Source: Lentisphaerota bacterium (lineage in GTDB: Bacteria > Verrucomicrobiota > Kiritimatiellia > JAAZAB01). From it: a DNA stretch of 55,326 nucleotides. Position numbers and translations under genes: made by a program. Positions 32,475-42,183 of the stretch are shown here, piece by piece. Below the pieces are notes generated by a model. It was not told the DNA's origin and did not search any database. It saw only the letters and a program-made list of their open reading frames with translations. Location: assembly GCA_016188985.1 (NCBI GenBank), contig JACPGM010000014.1:1-55326 (forward strand). Reading direction: 5' to 3'. Position 1 is the stretch's first letter. Each line of letters begins with the position of its first letter.

Positions 32475-33731
32475 ATGACTCTGCATGATGACATAGTAGC
32501 CATGGGTCAGCGCGCGCTGACGGCTTCGCGCCTCTTGGCGCGTATAAGTCCCCGGCGCAAAAACGCCATCTTAAAGGCTTTTGCCCAGGAGATCGTTAAG
32601 GATAAAGCGGCCATTCTTGAGGCGAATGCCGCCGATCTGGCCGCCGGGAAAACCGCCGGTCTTTCGGCCGCCCTGCTCGATCGCCTTGAGCTTAGCGCGG
32701 CGCGGGTCGAGGCCATGGCCCAAGCCGTGCGCGCCGTCGCCGAGTTGCCCGACCCCGTGGGGCGCGTCATCCGGCGCTGGACACGTCCTAACGGCCTTGC
32801 GCTTATCAAGCGGCGCGTGCCGATCGGCGTTATTGGCATTATTTACGAAGCGCGGCCCAATGTGACCGCTGATGCCGCCGCGCTCTGTCTAAAAACCGCC
32901 AACGCCGTTATCTTGCGCGGCGGCAAGGAGGCGCTGCGGTCCAATCGCGCGATTGTGGCGGCCTTGAACGCGGGAGGGCGCCGCAAGGGCCTGCCGGAAG
33001 ATGCCATCCAGTTCGTTCAAACACCCGACCACGAGGCCATCCGCGAGCTGGTGCAACTGGAAGGGCTGGTGGACCTGGTTATTCCCCGCGGCGGCGAAGC
33101 CTTGATCAAGGCCGTGACGGAACATTCCCGCGTGCCGGTGATCAAGCATTACAAGGGCGTCTGCCACGTGTTCGTGGACGAGAGCGCCGATCATGATATG
33201 GCCCTGGCGATTATCGAAAACGCCAAATGCCAGCGGCCGGGCGTCTGCAATGCCATTGAAAAAGTGCTGATTCACGAGGCTATTGCCGCAACTTTCCTGC
33301 CGCGCATGGCGGAGAAACTTCTCGCGCGCGGGGTGGAACTGCGCGGCGATGAGGCCGCGCGGCGGATTGTGCCGAACATGCGCGCCGCCACGGAAACCGA
33401 TTGGACCCAGGAATATCTGGATTTGATTCTGACGGTGGGCATTGTGCCTTCGGTCAAGGCCGCGGTTGAGCACATCAACCGTTACGGCTCACGCCATTCC
33501 GATGCAATCGTGGCAAGCTCGGAAGCGGCGCAGACGCTGTTCACCGAGGAAGTGGATTCCGCCGCGGTCTATGTAAATGCCTCGACCCGCTTTACCGACG
33601 GCGGCGAATTCGGCTTGGGCGCCGAAATCGGCATCAGCACCGACAAACTGCATGCGCGCGGGCCGATGGCCCTGGAAGAGCTCACCACCTACAAATACGT
33701 GATCCACGGCGCCGGCCAGGTGCGGAGCTGA
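32475..33731 (+). CDS. proA: Gamma-glutamyl phosphate reductase
   Basis: Second step of proline synthesis, NADPH-dependent. 418 residues, normal length. ALDH-like motifs: RRVPIGVIGIIYEARPNVTADAAALCLKTANAVILRGGKEA, the VIPRGGEALIKAV region, the catalytic cysteine in NAKCQRPGVCNAIEKVLIH, and ASTRFTDGGEFGLGAEIGIS. Ribosome binding site AGAAGGA is seen. Operon with proB. Confidence 0.95.
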   Translation: MTLHDDIVAMGQRALTASRLLARISPRRKNAILKAFAQEIVKDKAAILEANAADLAAGKTAGLSAALLDRLELSAARVEAMAQAVRAVAELPDPVGRVIRRWTRPNGLALIKRRVPIGVIGIIYEARPNVTADAAALCLKTANAVILRGGKEALRSNRAIVAALNAGGRRKGLPEDAIQFVQTPDHEAIRELVQLEGLVDLVIPRGGEALIKAVTEHSRVPVIKHYKGVCHVFVDESADHDMALAIIENAKCQRPGVCNAIEKVLIHEAIAATFLPRMAEKLLARGVELRGDEAARRIVPNMRAATETDWTQEYLDLILTVGIVPSVKAAVEHINRYGSRHSDAIVASSEAAQTLFTEEVDSAAVYVNASTRFTDGGEFGLGAEIGISTDKLHARGPMALEELTTYKYVIHGAGQVRS

Positions 33732-33732
33732 C

Positions 33733-33806
33733 GCCGGACGACAGACCACGCGAGACGCGTGGCAAGCGACAGATTTATCCCGCGTTGCGCGGGACGACAG
33801 ATGACG
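33733..33806. repeat. Composite hairpin repeat after proA
   Basis: Contains CCACGCG...CGCGTGG and CCCGCGTTGCGCGGG hairpins joined by a conserved spacer. It is an inverted copy of 14965-15030. It could terminate proBA transcription. Confidence 0.5.
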
Positions 33807-33922
33807 GAAGAAGAGCGCCGGCCAGGGAGCCGCGCTCTCCAGACCAGCCCAAGCAATGCAAGGCCAAGTGTAGCTGACGTTCGTTGGAACGGCTAAGGGC
33901 GCGACCACCAGCCAGGGAAGCT

Positions 33923-34798
33923 TCACTTCAGCGACGGGTCAGGTTTTTTGACTTCGGCTTTGGCCGGGGTTGATACTTCCGGGGCGGTTTCTTCACTCAG
34001 CACGGCCGGCGGCGCATCATCCTTCTGCTGCTTGAAGGTCTCCGAGGCCAACGGCAACTTCGGCCTTGTCGTTTCGGCTTTGGCGGGAGTCGGGGTCGCT
34101 GGCGCAGATTCTTCGACCGGCACGGCCAGCGACGGCTTCGAGCCTTTCTTTGCGGCTTTGGCGGTGGTCGGCGTTACCGGCGCGGATTCTTCGACCAGCA
34201 CCGCCGGCGGCACATCGTCCTGCTGCTGCTTGAAGGTCGTGGAAGCCAGCGGCAGCTTCGAGCGCGGGATATCGTAGGTATTAATTTTCCGGCGGGGCGC
34301 GTTGACATCCGTGAGAGTCAAGCCGTAGCGCCGGGCCAGACTTTTCCATTCGCGTTCTTTGAAATGGAAGACGGCGTCCAAGGCGTTAATCAGCTCGGCG
34401 ATCTGCAAGGTCTTAAGGCGCGTCACCTCGGCGCCCCAAGCGGCTTCATCCACCAGTAGCGCCGGCAAGGTCTGGTCATCGCCCAGCATAACGACCCGGC
34501 GCGGCCAGGCGGCGATGAACCGGCGTTCGCGGAAATCATCAGGGCTGACATATTGCCAGGCGCCGTTAACCCAGAAAAACAACAACGGGTCCGCCGCCCG
34601 CGCGGCGCCGCGATAGGACAAGATCGCGACCGGGCGCAATTCGGCCAGGTCAAACGCCAGTTGCACCATGGGCAAACGCCCCGGCACGACCAGCAGCGTT
34701 GTTTCCCGCGCGGGACTGCTGCTTGCCGGCGCCACCCAGCCCATCAATCCCAAGCCGAGCCCAAGCAACAAAAGCGCGCGATACCTGTGATAGTTCAT
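33923..34798 (-). CDS. Exported protein with C-terminal Pro/Ala/Lys repeats
   Basis: 291 residues with a signal peptide (YRALLLLGLGLGLMGWVAPASS). The middle part contains PGRLPMVQLAFDLAELRPVAILSYRG and LLFFWVNGAWQYVSPDDF, a domain I do not recognise. From about residue 185 three imperfect repeats follow (KLPLASTTFKQQQDDVPPAV / LVEESAPVTPTTAKA), low-complexity and probably extended. SD AGAGGTGA precedes the ATG. A periplasmic or surface-linked role is likely; the function is unknown. Confidence 0.65.
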   Translation of the reverse strand: MNYHRYRALLLLGLGLGLMGWVAPASSSPARETTLLVVPGRLPMVQLAFDLAELRPVAILSYRGAARAADPLLFFWVNGAWQYVSPDDFRERRFIAAWPRRVVMLGDDQTLPALLVDEAAWGAEVTRLKTLQIAELINALDAVFHFKEREWKSLARRYGLTLTDVNAPRRKINTYDIPRSKLPLASTTFKQQQDDVPPAVLVEESAPVTPTTAKAAKKGSKPSLAVPVEESAPATPTPAKAETTRPKLPLASETFKQQKDDAPPAVLSEETAPEVSTPAKAEVKKPDPSLK

Positions 34799-34906
34799 GG
34801 TTTCACCTCTTGGATTGCTGATTTATAAATCAGGAAGGCGCCTCATGCGCAAGAATTCTGAACTGACGGCATTCTAATAGAGCACCCCATTAAAAGCAAG
34901 CGTCAA

Positions 34907-35833
34907 TCAACAGCGGATCATGCGCCGGAACTGGCGCGCGCGCGCTTCGATATCGGCGCGGCGGATGGCCAGCAGTTTTTCCAGGCTGAAGGCCTCCACG
35001 GTGAATGAGGCCGTAATAGCGCCATAGAGCATGGCTCGCCGCACGAGGGCGCTGGTTATCGAGCCCGCGCGGGCCAGCACGCCGAGCAGCGCGCCGGCAA
35101 AAGCGTCGCCCGCGCCGGTGGGATCGCGCACGAGGTCCACCGGATAAGCGGGCGAAAGCACCACGCCCTGCCGTGAAAAGAGCATGCTGCCGTGTTCGCC
35201 TTTCTTGATAATGACATAACGGGGTCCGAGCTTCAGCAAATGGCGCGCGGCCGGCACCAGGTGCTCTTCGCCGGTCAAGGCCCGCGCTTCGGCGTCGTTG
35301 ATCAGGAACAAATCCACCTGGCGAATAACTTTCAACAGCGCCGGGCGCGTGGCGCGAATCCACAAATCCATGGTATCGGCCGCCACAAAGCGCAAGGCGC
35401 ACATCTGCGAAAGAACCTTGAGCTGCACCTCCGGGGCAATGTTGGCCAGAAACAAACAGGGACTGTGCCGGTAAGCGGTGGGCAGTTCCGGCGCAAAATC
35501 GGCCAGCACATTCAGCGCGGTGGAAAGCGTCTCGCGCTCCTTGAGATTAGGCTCGTAAGCGCACGACCAGCGGAAAGTTCGGCCCGCGGCCGATTCCAAC
35601 CCGCGCAAGTCAACCCGCCGGGAACGCAAGGCCGCGCGGTAACGCGTGGGAAAGTCGCGGCCCACCACTCCCACCAGGCCGGGGCGCGTGAAAAACGAAG
35701 CCGCCGCGCAGGCGTAGCTGACCGAGCCGCCCAGGACGTTGCGCCGCGTCGTCGCGCTCGTAGTGACGGTATCGAGACCGATCGAACCCACCACCACCAG
35801 CTTGACAGCCGCATTATCTGGCTTGGCTTTCAT
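34907..35833 (-). CDS. PfkB-family carbohydrate kinase
   Basis: 308 residues. The PfkB signature 2 DPTGAGDAFAGALLG (237-251) with catalytic aspartate is intact. The N-terminal VVVGSIGLDTVTT and GGSVSYACAAASFF match the sugar-binding glycines. The shortened middle fits ribokinase/adenosine-kinase-like members of unknown substrate. It stands alone between two secreted-protein genes. The substrate is unknown. Confidence 0.87.
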   Translation of the reverse strand: MKAKPDNAAVKLVVVGSIGLDTVTTSATTRRNVLGGSVSYACAAASFFTRPGLVGVVGRDFPTRYRAALRSRRVDLRGLESAAGRTFRWSCAYEPNLKERETLSTALNVLADFAPELPTAYRHSPCLFLANIAPEVQLKVLSQMCALRFVAADTMDLWIRATRPALLKVIRQVDLFLINDAEARALTGEEHLVPAARHLLKLGPRYVIIKKGEHGSMLFSRQGVVLSPAYPVDLVRDPTGAGDAFAGALLGVLARAGSITSALVRRAMLYGAITASFTVEAFSLEKLLAIRRADIEARARQFRRMIRC

Positions 35834-35866
35834 GTTAACGCGGTAAATGGTTTGATGGCTGCTGTA

Positions 35867-38341
35867 TTACTGCGCCTTGAAAGGTCCAAGCAGAGGAGAT
35901 GGCGCGTAATCCGAGCCGCTGAACCAGATCTTCAGGTAACCGCTGGCAGGCTGATACAAGGCCGGGTCGGCCTTGCGGTCGGCGTCATAATCGGAAGAAG
36001 CCACCGTGGCGCCCGTGAACATGATTGATCCCTCTGAACCAATTCCGGCGTAATTGGCGGCCGAAGACCAGATTTGCCACTCGCCTGTGTCGGGCCGACA
36101 CAACGCCGGGTCGGCTTTACCATCACCGTCGTAATCGGCCATGGCTGGCGTGCCGCCGGCCAAGGCAAAAGGACCAAATGGCCCCAGCCCGCTATACTGC
36201 GCCGATGACAGCCAGACATAAAGCATTCCGGTTGTCGCGTCATAGAGCGCCGGATCGGCTTGGCCATCGCCATCGTAATCGGCCGGCACAAACGTGCCCC
36301 CGATGCCCTCAACGGCAAAAGGCCCCACGGGACCAATCAGGGCATATCCGGCCGAGAAGAGCCATACGGTCAGCAAACCGGTCGTCGGCTGATACTGGGC
36401 CGGGTCGCAGAAACGGTCGCCGTCATAATCCGCCGGCGCCGGAATGCCTCCGGCGGAAAGCAAGGGATACGGCCCGAACTTCTGATAAGCAGCGGAAGAA
36501 AGCCACACGTACCAGCCGGCGGCGGCCTCAAACTGAGCCGGATCAGCCAAATGGTCGCCATCGTAATCGCTGACCGGGGGTGTATCCGGCAACGACTGGT
36601 AAATGACCCGGTTTTCTCCGACAAGCACAAACGTGCCGTTGCCGTAGGCCGCGCCTTCCAGCGCCGCGCCGGTCCGAAATGAACTATTGGTCCAATTGAT
36701 TCCGTTGGTTGACATGATCATAAGTCCGGCAGAACCGGCCGCGACAAAGTAGCCATGCTCGAACGTGATGGCATTCAACGAAGCGGAAACACCGGTGGTG
36801 ACATTAGTCCAGGCAATGCCATTGGTAGATTGATAGGCCTGGCCGGAATCGCCTACGGCAACGAAAGAAGAACCGTCATAAGCCACGGCGCGCAAATGCC
36901 CCGAATAAGGTTTTGCCAGACCGGTTACCAGGCGATTGGTCCAGGTCAGGCCATCGGCCGAAGTCGCAACGGCGCCATACTCGCCGACCGCCAGGAACTG
37001 GTCCTGGGCATAAACAAGGCCGTATAACCACTGGCCACTGCCGGTATCGGTTTCAGTCCAGTTAATACCATCTGCAGAAACAACGCTTTTACCCTCGGCG
37101 CCGGCCGCCACGAAACTATTGGTTCCCCAGGCTATGCAGGACATTGACCGCGTTGTGTTCGATGCGCGGTTGGTCCAGGTTGCGCCATCCTCCGAAGTCA
37201 GGATAGCCCCGCTGGAACCGCAGGTCACGAACATGTCCGTCCCCCAGGCCACTCCCGACAAATAAGGCAAAGAAGGCTTGGTGCCAAGCGCGACCGTGTA
37301 AGTGCGATTACTCCAGGTTGCGCCGTCATCGGAAGTCATGATAACCGCGCTCGGCCCGCCGACGGCTACAAAACGGCCGTTTCCATAAGTAACTGCGCCA
37401 AAAGTATCCGTATATTCGGGCAACCGTTTAGTCCAGGCAAGCTGGTCGGACGAAGTAACGATGTAGCCGTCGGAACCGACCGCGACAAAATTACTGTTGA
37501 CATAAAGGATATCTGTATACCAGGTGCCCATGCCGGTGGCGAGCAGTGTCCAATCCACACCGTTGGTGGAATAAATCGTCTTGCCGGATGAGCCGGCCGC
37601 TACATAAGCGCCATTGGCGTAGGTAGCGCAGGAGAAAGTGTAGGACACTCCAGTGACCATTGAGCTCCAGTCGGCGCCGTTGGTGGAAATCAACACGGCG
37701 CCGCCTGAGCCGCAAGCGACAAATTTGCCGTTGCCGAACGTAACACCGGAAAGATAAGAATTGGAGCCACCGGACGATTGACTCCAGTGGACGGTGTCGG
37801 TAGAGGTTACAATGGCGCCGTCGGGCCAGCCGACCGCGACATGCAACCCGTTTCCATAAGCGACATCTTCCAGAGTTTGCGCAATGCCCGCGTTCTGCTC
37901 CTGCCAGGTCGCTCCATCCGTTGAAGTTGCCACAAGACCGGCATCGCCGACGGCCAAGAACAAGTTATTGAGCCGGCGAATATTGCTGAAATCGCCCGCG
38001 ATACCGGTATTGCGAATCGTCCACAGGCTTCCATCGGCCGACGTAGCCGCAAAGCCATTTTCGCCAACTGTCACAAACAGGCCATTGCCCCAGGCTACGC
38101 TATGCAGATTATTGGTGAGCGCCGCGGGGCCCAACCACCAATTGACGCCATTGGTGGAATGCAGGATCTGGCCATACTGGCCGACGGCCACATACAGCGA
38201 GCCGTTGAAAGCCACGCCCGTGAGATCAACCACCGCAATCTCAGGAAGGCGCTGTTGCCATTCGTTAAACTGTTCTGCGCGCGCCGGCCCCGCCACAATT
38301 ACAATCCCGCAAAACGCCGCGCTAATGAATAAGCGAATAAT
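35867..38341 (-). CDS. Secreted BNR-like repeat and FG-GAP protein; apparent ATT start
   Basis: About 824 residues. Residues about 30-600 are some 14 repeats of the type AVGEYGQILHSTNGVNW / GNGLFVTVGENGFAATSADG (WT.N) as in BNR/Ycf48-like propellers. The C-terminus carries five DYDGDGKADPALY...VWLSSA FG-GAP-type calcium repeats. The open frame with a standard start begins at GTG 38296 and lacks a full signal. Reading upstream in frame gives IIRLFISAAFCGIVIVAGPARA, a proper signal peptide, beginning at ATT codons 38339-38341 or 38336-38338 after GGGGGAGG. A rare ATT start is therefore likely. Export and surface adhesion are inferred. Confidence 0.7.
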   Translation of the reverse strand: MIRLFISAAFCGIVIVAGPARAEQFNEWQQRLPEIAVVDLTGVAFNGSLYVAVGQYGQILHSTNGVNWWLGPAALTNNLHSVAWGNGLFVTVGENGFAATSADGSLWTIRNTGIAGDFSNIRRLNNLFLAVGDAGLVATSTDGATWQEQNAGIAQTLEDVAYGNGLHVAVGWPDGAIVTSTDTVHWSQSSGGSNSYLSGVTFGNGKFVACGSGGAVLISTNGADWSSMVTGVSYTFSCATYANGAYVAAGSSGKTIYSTNGVDWTLLATGMGTWYTDILYVNSNFVAVGSDGYIVTSSDQLAWTKRLPEYTDTFGAVTYGNGRFVAVGGPSAVIMTSDDGATWSNRTYTVALGTKPSLPYLSGVAWGTDMFVTCGSSGAILTSEDGATWTNRASNTTRSMSCIAWGTNSFVAAGAEGKSVVSADGINWTETDTGSGQWLYGLVYAQDQFLAVGEYGAVATSADGLTWTNRLVTGLAKPYSGHLRAVAYDGSSFVAVGDSGQAYQSTNGIAWTNVTTGVSASLNAITFEHGYFVAAGSAGLMIMSTNGINWTNSSFRTGAALEGAAYGNGTFVLVGENRVIYQSLPDTPPVSDYDGDHLADPAQFEAAAGWYVWLSSAAYQKFGPYPLLSAGGIPAPADYDGDRFCDPAQYQPTTGLLTVWLFSAGYALIGPVGPFAVEGIGGTFVPADYDGDGQADPALYDATTGMLYVWLSSAQYSGLGPFGPFALAGGTPAMADYDGDGKADPALCRPDTGEWQIWSSAANYAGIGSEGSIMFTGATVASSDYDADRKADPALYQPASGYLKIWFSGSDYAPSPLLGPFKAQ

Positions 38342-38525
38342 CTGATCCTCCCCCTTGGTATTTATTTACCGAGAACTCGTTTGCGAAACAACCCCTTGAA
38401 ATCGAGCTGAAAAATAGCCGCTTTCGTGGGCAACTGTCAATGCGAAACCCGCCGATATTTGCCGGTATTTTCGGCCATTGCATAATTTAAGCGCTCTGGT
38501 ATCATTGCACTTAATTAATTAGCAC

Positions 38526-40748
38526 ATGACCGCCGCTGCTCAAACTGCAATTGAAGCCGAACGGGTGGCGCAGATCGCCTGCGCCAACTGCCGGAAACTG
38601 CTGGATGTCGGCCACCTACCCTCTTTCAGCCAGATCAAGTGCCCGGAATGCGGCCTGTCCCAGATCGTGCCGGCGCGTTTTGGCGGATTCTGGCTGATCG
38701 GCAAGCTGGGCGCCGGCGGCATGGGCGTCATCTACCGCGCCATGGACAAGGAACTCGGCCGGCAGGTGGCCTTGAAAGTTATGAAGCGGGAGTTGGGCGC
38801 CAATGAAGAATTCGTGCGATCGTTCAAGCACGAAGCCCAGGCCGCCGCCGCCTTGAACCATCCGAACGTCGTCCAGATTTATTCGTTCGGCCAGGTCGAG
38901 GGCCAGCCTTATATTGCCATGGAACTGGTCAGCGGCGGGCGGCTCGACGAGATGATCGCCGACGGCCGGGCGCTGGAAGAAACCAGAGCCCTTGAAATTC
39001 ATTTACAGGTCGTCGCCGGCCTGCACGCCGCCAGCGAAGTCGGCCTGGTACATGGCGACATCAAGCCGGCCAACATTCTCTTCGGCCAGAACGGCCAGGC
39101 CAAAGTCGTGGATTTCGGCCTGGCCAGCTTCATCGGCCAGCAACAGCAGGGCGGACAAGTCTGGGGCACGCCCTATTACATTGCTCCCGAAAAGGCGCGC
39201 GGCCAGCGGGTGGACTATCGTTCGGATATTTACAGTCTGGGCGCAACTCTCTTTCACGTGCTGAGCGGTCATCCGCCCTTCGATGGCGCCACGCCGGTTG
39301 ATGTGGTTATGGCGCGTCTCACCCAGCCAGCGCCCAGTCTTCTGACCTGCAACGCCGAATTGCATCCCGCAACCGCCGCGCTCGTAGCCCGCATGCTGGA
39401 AGTGGAACCAACCATGCGTCATCCTTCCTATGCGGCCCTGGAAATTGATATTCAGGCCGCCTATGAAGCCGCCTGGCAACCGCTCAAAACGGCGACCACC
39501 AGAAAGACACGCTTGGCGACGGCGCTGCGCCCAACGCCCAGCCCTGCGAATCGGAACTTGCTGATTCGTTCAGCCATTGCTCTGCTGGCGGTTCTGCTCG
39601 TAGCCGGCGGAACACTCCTCTGGTCCGCCCACCATCGCCAGCAACAGCGCCGGTTGGCGGAAGCCCAGCAGCGTGAACAACTGCAACAAGCCGTCGCGCA
39701 GGGCGAAGTTACTTTTAACCAGATCAATAACTTGGCTGGTCTGATTATCAAACTGGGCGAAGGCCTGGGGCCGCTGGAAGCGCGCATCAACAAGCAAGCG
39801 GCGGCCAACACGAACCAGAACACGGCGCTGGCCCGCGCCGCTCTGGAAATCGAAAAGGGCCTTGAGATCGTCAATGAGACCACCGACACCCAAGCGCTGG
39901 CCGATACGGCCCGGCAGCGCTTGCGGGATAGCACAAATTTTGCCGCCGCCCAGGAGGCCCAGCGGCAGTTAGAAACCTATCACACCTCGCTGATCGAGCG
40001 GCATAACCTGATTCAAGCCCACCAGGCCTCCGCCCAAGAGGCCTTGGCCGAGGCCGGCAAGATCCAAGCCCAGGCGGCCACGGCCGCCCGTCAGGCGCGC
40101 GAGCTGGCCGCCCAGGAAGCGGCCCGCAAAAAAGCGGAAGAAGAAGCCAGGCAACTGGCCGCGCAACAAGCGGCCGCCGCCGAACTTGAGCGCTTAAAGC
40201 TGGTTCAGGCGGAGTTGGACGTGATAGATGCGGCGCGCGGCGCCAATTCGGTTCTAATCGGCCAACGCCAATTCGCGCAGGCCGCCGCCAGCCTGGCCAA
40301 GCTCAAAATAGCTCAGCCGGAAAGCCAGGCCTATATCCAGAACATAACGGAAGCGTATCAAGCCATGGAACGGCTGAAAGAGTTTATTGTTGAGGCCGTC
40401 CGGAACTCGCCCTATCCCAACGGCTGGATCACGGGCAGCGGCGCGCGTGACATCATCAAGGCCAGCGCCAATGACGGGCTGACAATCGCCCTCGGCGCGG
40501 CCGGACAAGTCATGGTGCCATGGGATCAGGTGACATTAACTCACCTGGACAGGATCACCAATCATTACCTGGAGACAGCCGACTTGGCGCCGGCGGTCAA
40601 GGGCGAGCTGAAGTTGGCTCTGGCGCTGATCTGTTATGAAAGCGGTATTTTCAAAATGGCGGAAACATACGCGGAGGCGGCCGGCCAGGCTGACCCGGCG
40701 CTCAAACCCAAAGTGCAACGGTTGCTGCCGGGATTCGGCGAAGAATAG
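38526..40748 (+). CDS. Ser/Thr protein kinase with zinc ribbon, membrane span and coiled coil
   Basis: 740 residues. An N-terminal zinc ribbon (C19, C22, C39, C42) precedes a PknB-type kinase domain (about 54-315): GKLGAGGMGVIY, VALKVMK (K84), HGDIKPANILF (HGD in place of HRD), DFGLAS, GTPYYIAPEKARG, DIYSLGATLF. A transmembrane helix follows at about 350-370 (IRSAIALLAVLLVAGGTLLW), then long Ala/Gln/Glu-rich coiled coils (about 375-600) and a C-terminal helical domain. Residues after the membrane should be extracytoplasmic. It signals through phosphorylation; the substrates are unknown. hisI follows 10 bp later. Confidence 0.88.
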   Translation: MTAAAQTAIEAERVAQIACANCRKLLDVGHLPSFSQIKCPECGLSQIVPARFGGFWLIGKLGAGGMGVIYRAMDKELGRQVALKVMKRELGANEEFVRSFKHEAQAAAALNHPNVVQIYSFGQVEGQPYIAMELVSGGRLDEMIADGRALEETRALEIHLQVVAGLHAASEVGLVHGDIKPANILFGQNGQAKVVDFGLASFIGQQQQGGQVWGTPYYIAPEKARGQRVDYRSDIYSLGATLFHVLSGHPPFDGATPVDVVMARLTQPAPSLLTCNAELHPATAALVARMLEVEPTMRHPSYAALEIDIQAAYEAAWQPLKTATTRKTRLATALRPTPSPANRNLLIRSAIALLAVLLVAGGTLLWSAHHRQQQRRLAEAQQREQLQQAVAQGEVTFNQINNLAGLIIKLGEGLGPLEARINKQAAANTNQNTALARAALEIEKGLEIVNETTDTQALADTARQRLRDSTNFAAAQEAQRQLETYHTSLIERHNLIQAHQASAQEALAEAGKIQAQAATAARQARELAAQEAARKKAEEEARQLAAQQAAAAELERLKLVQAELDVIDAARGANSVLIGQRQFAQAAASLAKLKIAQPESQAYIQNITEAYQAMERLKEFIVEAVRNSPYPNGWITGSGARDIIKASANDGLTIALGAAGQVMVPWDQVTLTHLDRITNHYLETADLAPAVKGELKLALALICYESGIFKMAETYAEAAGQADPALKPKVQRLLPGFGEE

Positions 40749-40758
40749 GAGGTGTCTG

Positions 40759-41169
40759 TTGAATTTGCTGGAAGAAGGGACCGATCTCAAACTGGATTTC
40801 ACCAAGCTGGCCAAGGTAGTGCGGGCAATTCCCGATGTCTTGCCGGTGGCCGTTCAGAACATTGACACCGGCGAAGTAATTCTGGTGGCCTACACCAACG
40901 CGGCGGCTTTCCAGCAGGCCCTGAAAGCCGGCGAGCTCATTCTCTGGAGCACTTCGCGCAATGAGTTGTGGCAAAAGGGCCGGACTTCCGGGGAAACCTT
41001 TGAGTTGGTGGAAGCGCGCGTCAACTGCGAGCAGAATGCCCTGCTTTACCGCGTACGAGCGCGGCGGGGCGGCATCTGCCACACCCGCAACCGCCAGGCG
41101 CAACCGCGCGACTGCTTTTACCGCCGCATCCGCCGCGATACGCTGACCCTGGAAAACCTGGATCCATGA
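40759..41169 (+). CDS. hisI: Phosphoribosyl-AMP cyclohydrolase-like protein
   Basis: Third step of histidine synthesis (ring opening of PR-AMP). 136 residues, TTG start after GGAGGTG. The family pattern is present: PVAVQNIDTGEVILVAYTN, ILWSTSRNELWQKGRTSGE, LYRVRARRGGICHTRN and DCFYRR. The usual metal triad DxDxD appears as NCEQN, with the histidine and cysteines (ICHT, DCF) kept. Variants of this kind may occur in related bacteria, so activity is likely but not certain. No other his genes are nearby. Confidence 0.78.
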   Translation: MNLLEEGTDLKLDFTKLAKVVRAIPDVLPVAVQNIDTGEVILVAYTNAAAFQQALKAGELILWSTSRNELWQKGRTSGETFELVEARVNCEQNALLYRVRARRGGICHTRNRQAQPRDCFYRRIRRDTLTLENLDP

Positions 41170-41221
41170 ACCAAACTCCGGCCGTGAGCGCAAACTGCAG
41201 CCGGAACTCAGAGCATGTCGC

Positions 41222-41377
41222 GTAATCGGTCAGTTTCGAGGTGATCGTGTGAAGGTAGGGACGGCTCGCCGAGCCGTCCGCGGCGCGTTCGGGCCTACTC
41301 CGCCGTAGTAAGCCTACTGGCTACGAAGGCTGGACGAACGCGCCCTACCCGTTGCCACCACAAGACTGACGGATTAC
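41222..41377. mobile_element. MITE copy 4 with near-perfect 8-bp target duplication
   Basis: 156 bp from GTAATCGGTCAG to CTGACGGATTAC (terminal inverted repeats, 11 of 12). Flanks CATGTCGC (41214-41221) and CATGTAGC (41378-41385) match at 7 of 8. The remainder of 41170-41706 is AT-rich leader for the HU gene, with no other gene. Confidence 0.82.
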
Positions 41378-41706
41378 CATGTAGCGACAGAAGCAAGAAC
41401 GCTTGCCCGGCAGAAGCAAGGGCGGCGCTGGTCCCGTGGCCGAAAAAAATATTATTTTTTCGCTTGCTTTATCGTCGGGGCAATGGGACGATTCTCGGCA
41501 GCCCTGAAGAAGCCGGCATTCTGATAAGGCGGCGGTTATTTTTTTAGTTGACGCGCTTAGCGCTTTTCAGGATAGTTAGCGTCGGGTATTAAGTCTGTAA
41601 CCAGGCTAAAGCCCGGCCAGGCAAGCAAGCAGGGATTTCAGGCCAGGCGAATTCGGCAGCCTGGGGAAAACGCAGTAGTAAACCACAACAGGAGGAGGAC
41701 CAGCTA

Positions 41707-41988
41707 ATGGCCAAGTCAAAAACGAAGAGCGAGATCATTGGAGGAATTGCCGCCGCGGCCGGAATTACCAGAAAACAGGCCGCTACGGCCCTGACCGCCC
41801 TGGTGGAAATGGCCTACAAGGGCGCCCGGGACAAGTTCTCCATTCCCGGTTTGGGTAAACTCGTTCTGGTCGAGCGCAAGGCGCGCATTGGCCGCAACCC
41901 GGCCACCGGCGAAACCATTAATATTCCGGCCAAGAAAGTCGTCAAATTCCGCGTGGCTAAGGCCGCCAAGGAAGCCATTTTGAGGTAA
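41707..41988 (+). CDS. HU-family DNA-binding protein
   Basis: 93 residues, a normal HU/IHF length: KSEIIGGIAAAAGITRKQAATALTALVEMAYKGARDKFSIPGLGKLVLVERKARIGRNPATGETINIPAKKVVKFRVAKAAKEAI. The GRNPATG beta-arm motif is exact. AGGAGGAGG precedes the ATG by 5 bases, indicating high expression. A strong terminator follows at 42184-42221, beyond an inserted MITE. Confidence 0.95.
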   Translation: MAKSKTKSEIIGGIAAAAGITRKQAATALTALVEMAYKGARDKFSIPGLGKLVLVERKARIGRNPATGETINIPAKKVVKFRVAKAAKEAILR

Positions 41989-42018
41989 TCAGATCGAAGC
42001 ATCGTTTAGTCAGATCAC

Positions 42019-42172
42019 GTAATCCCTCAGTTATTTGGGGTGCCAACTGTAGCGCGCCACAGCCTGCGCGGGTGCCCGCATGCCTGCCCGCGATGTTTGC
42101 CGATCGCATCGGGATACAGGCGGGCTATGCGGGCCTATAACAGGATACCCACTCACAAGACTGAGACGTTGT
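42019..42172. mobile_element. MITE-related element between the HU gene and its terminator
   Basis: Starts GTAATCCCTCAGTTATTTGG and ends CACAAGACTGAGACGTTGT, matching the ends of the MITE family, but with a different interior shared in part with 12781-12836. Flanks CAGATCAC (42011-42018) and CAGTTCAC (42173-42180) match at 7 of 8 as a target duplication. Confidence 0.65.
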
Positions 42173-42183
42173 CAGTTCACCGC

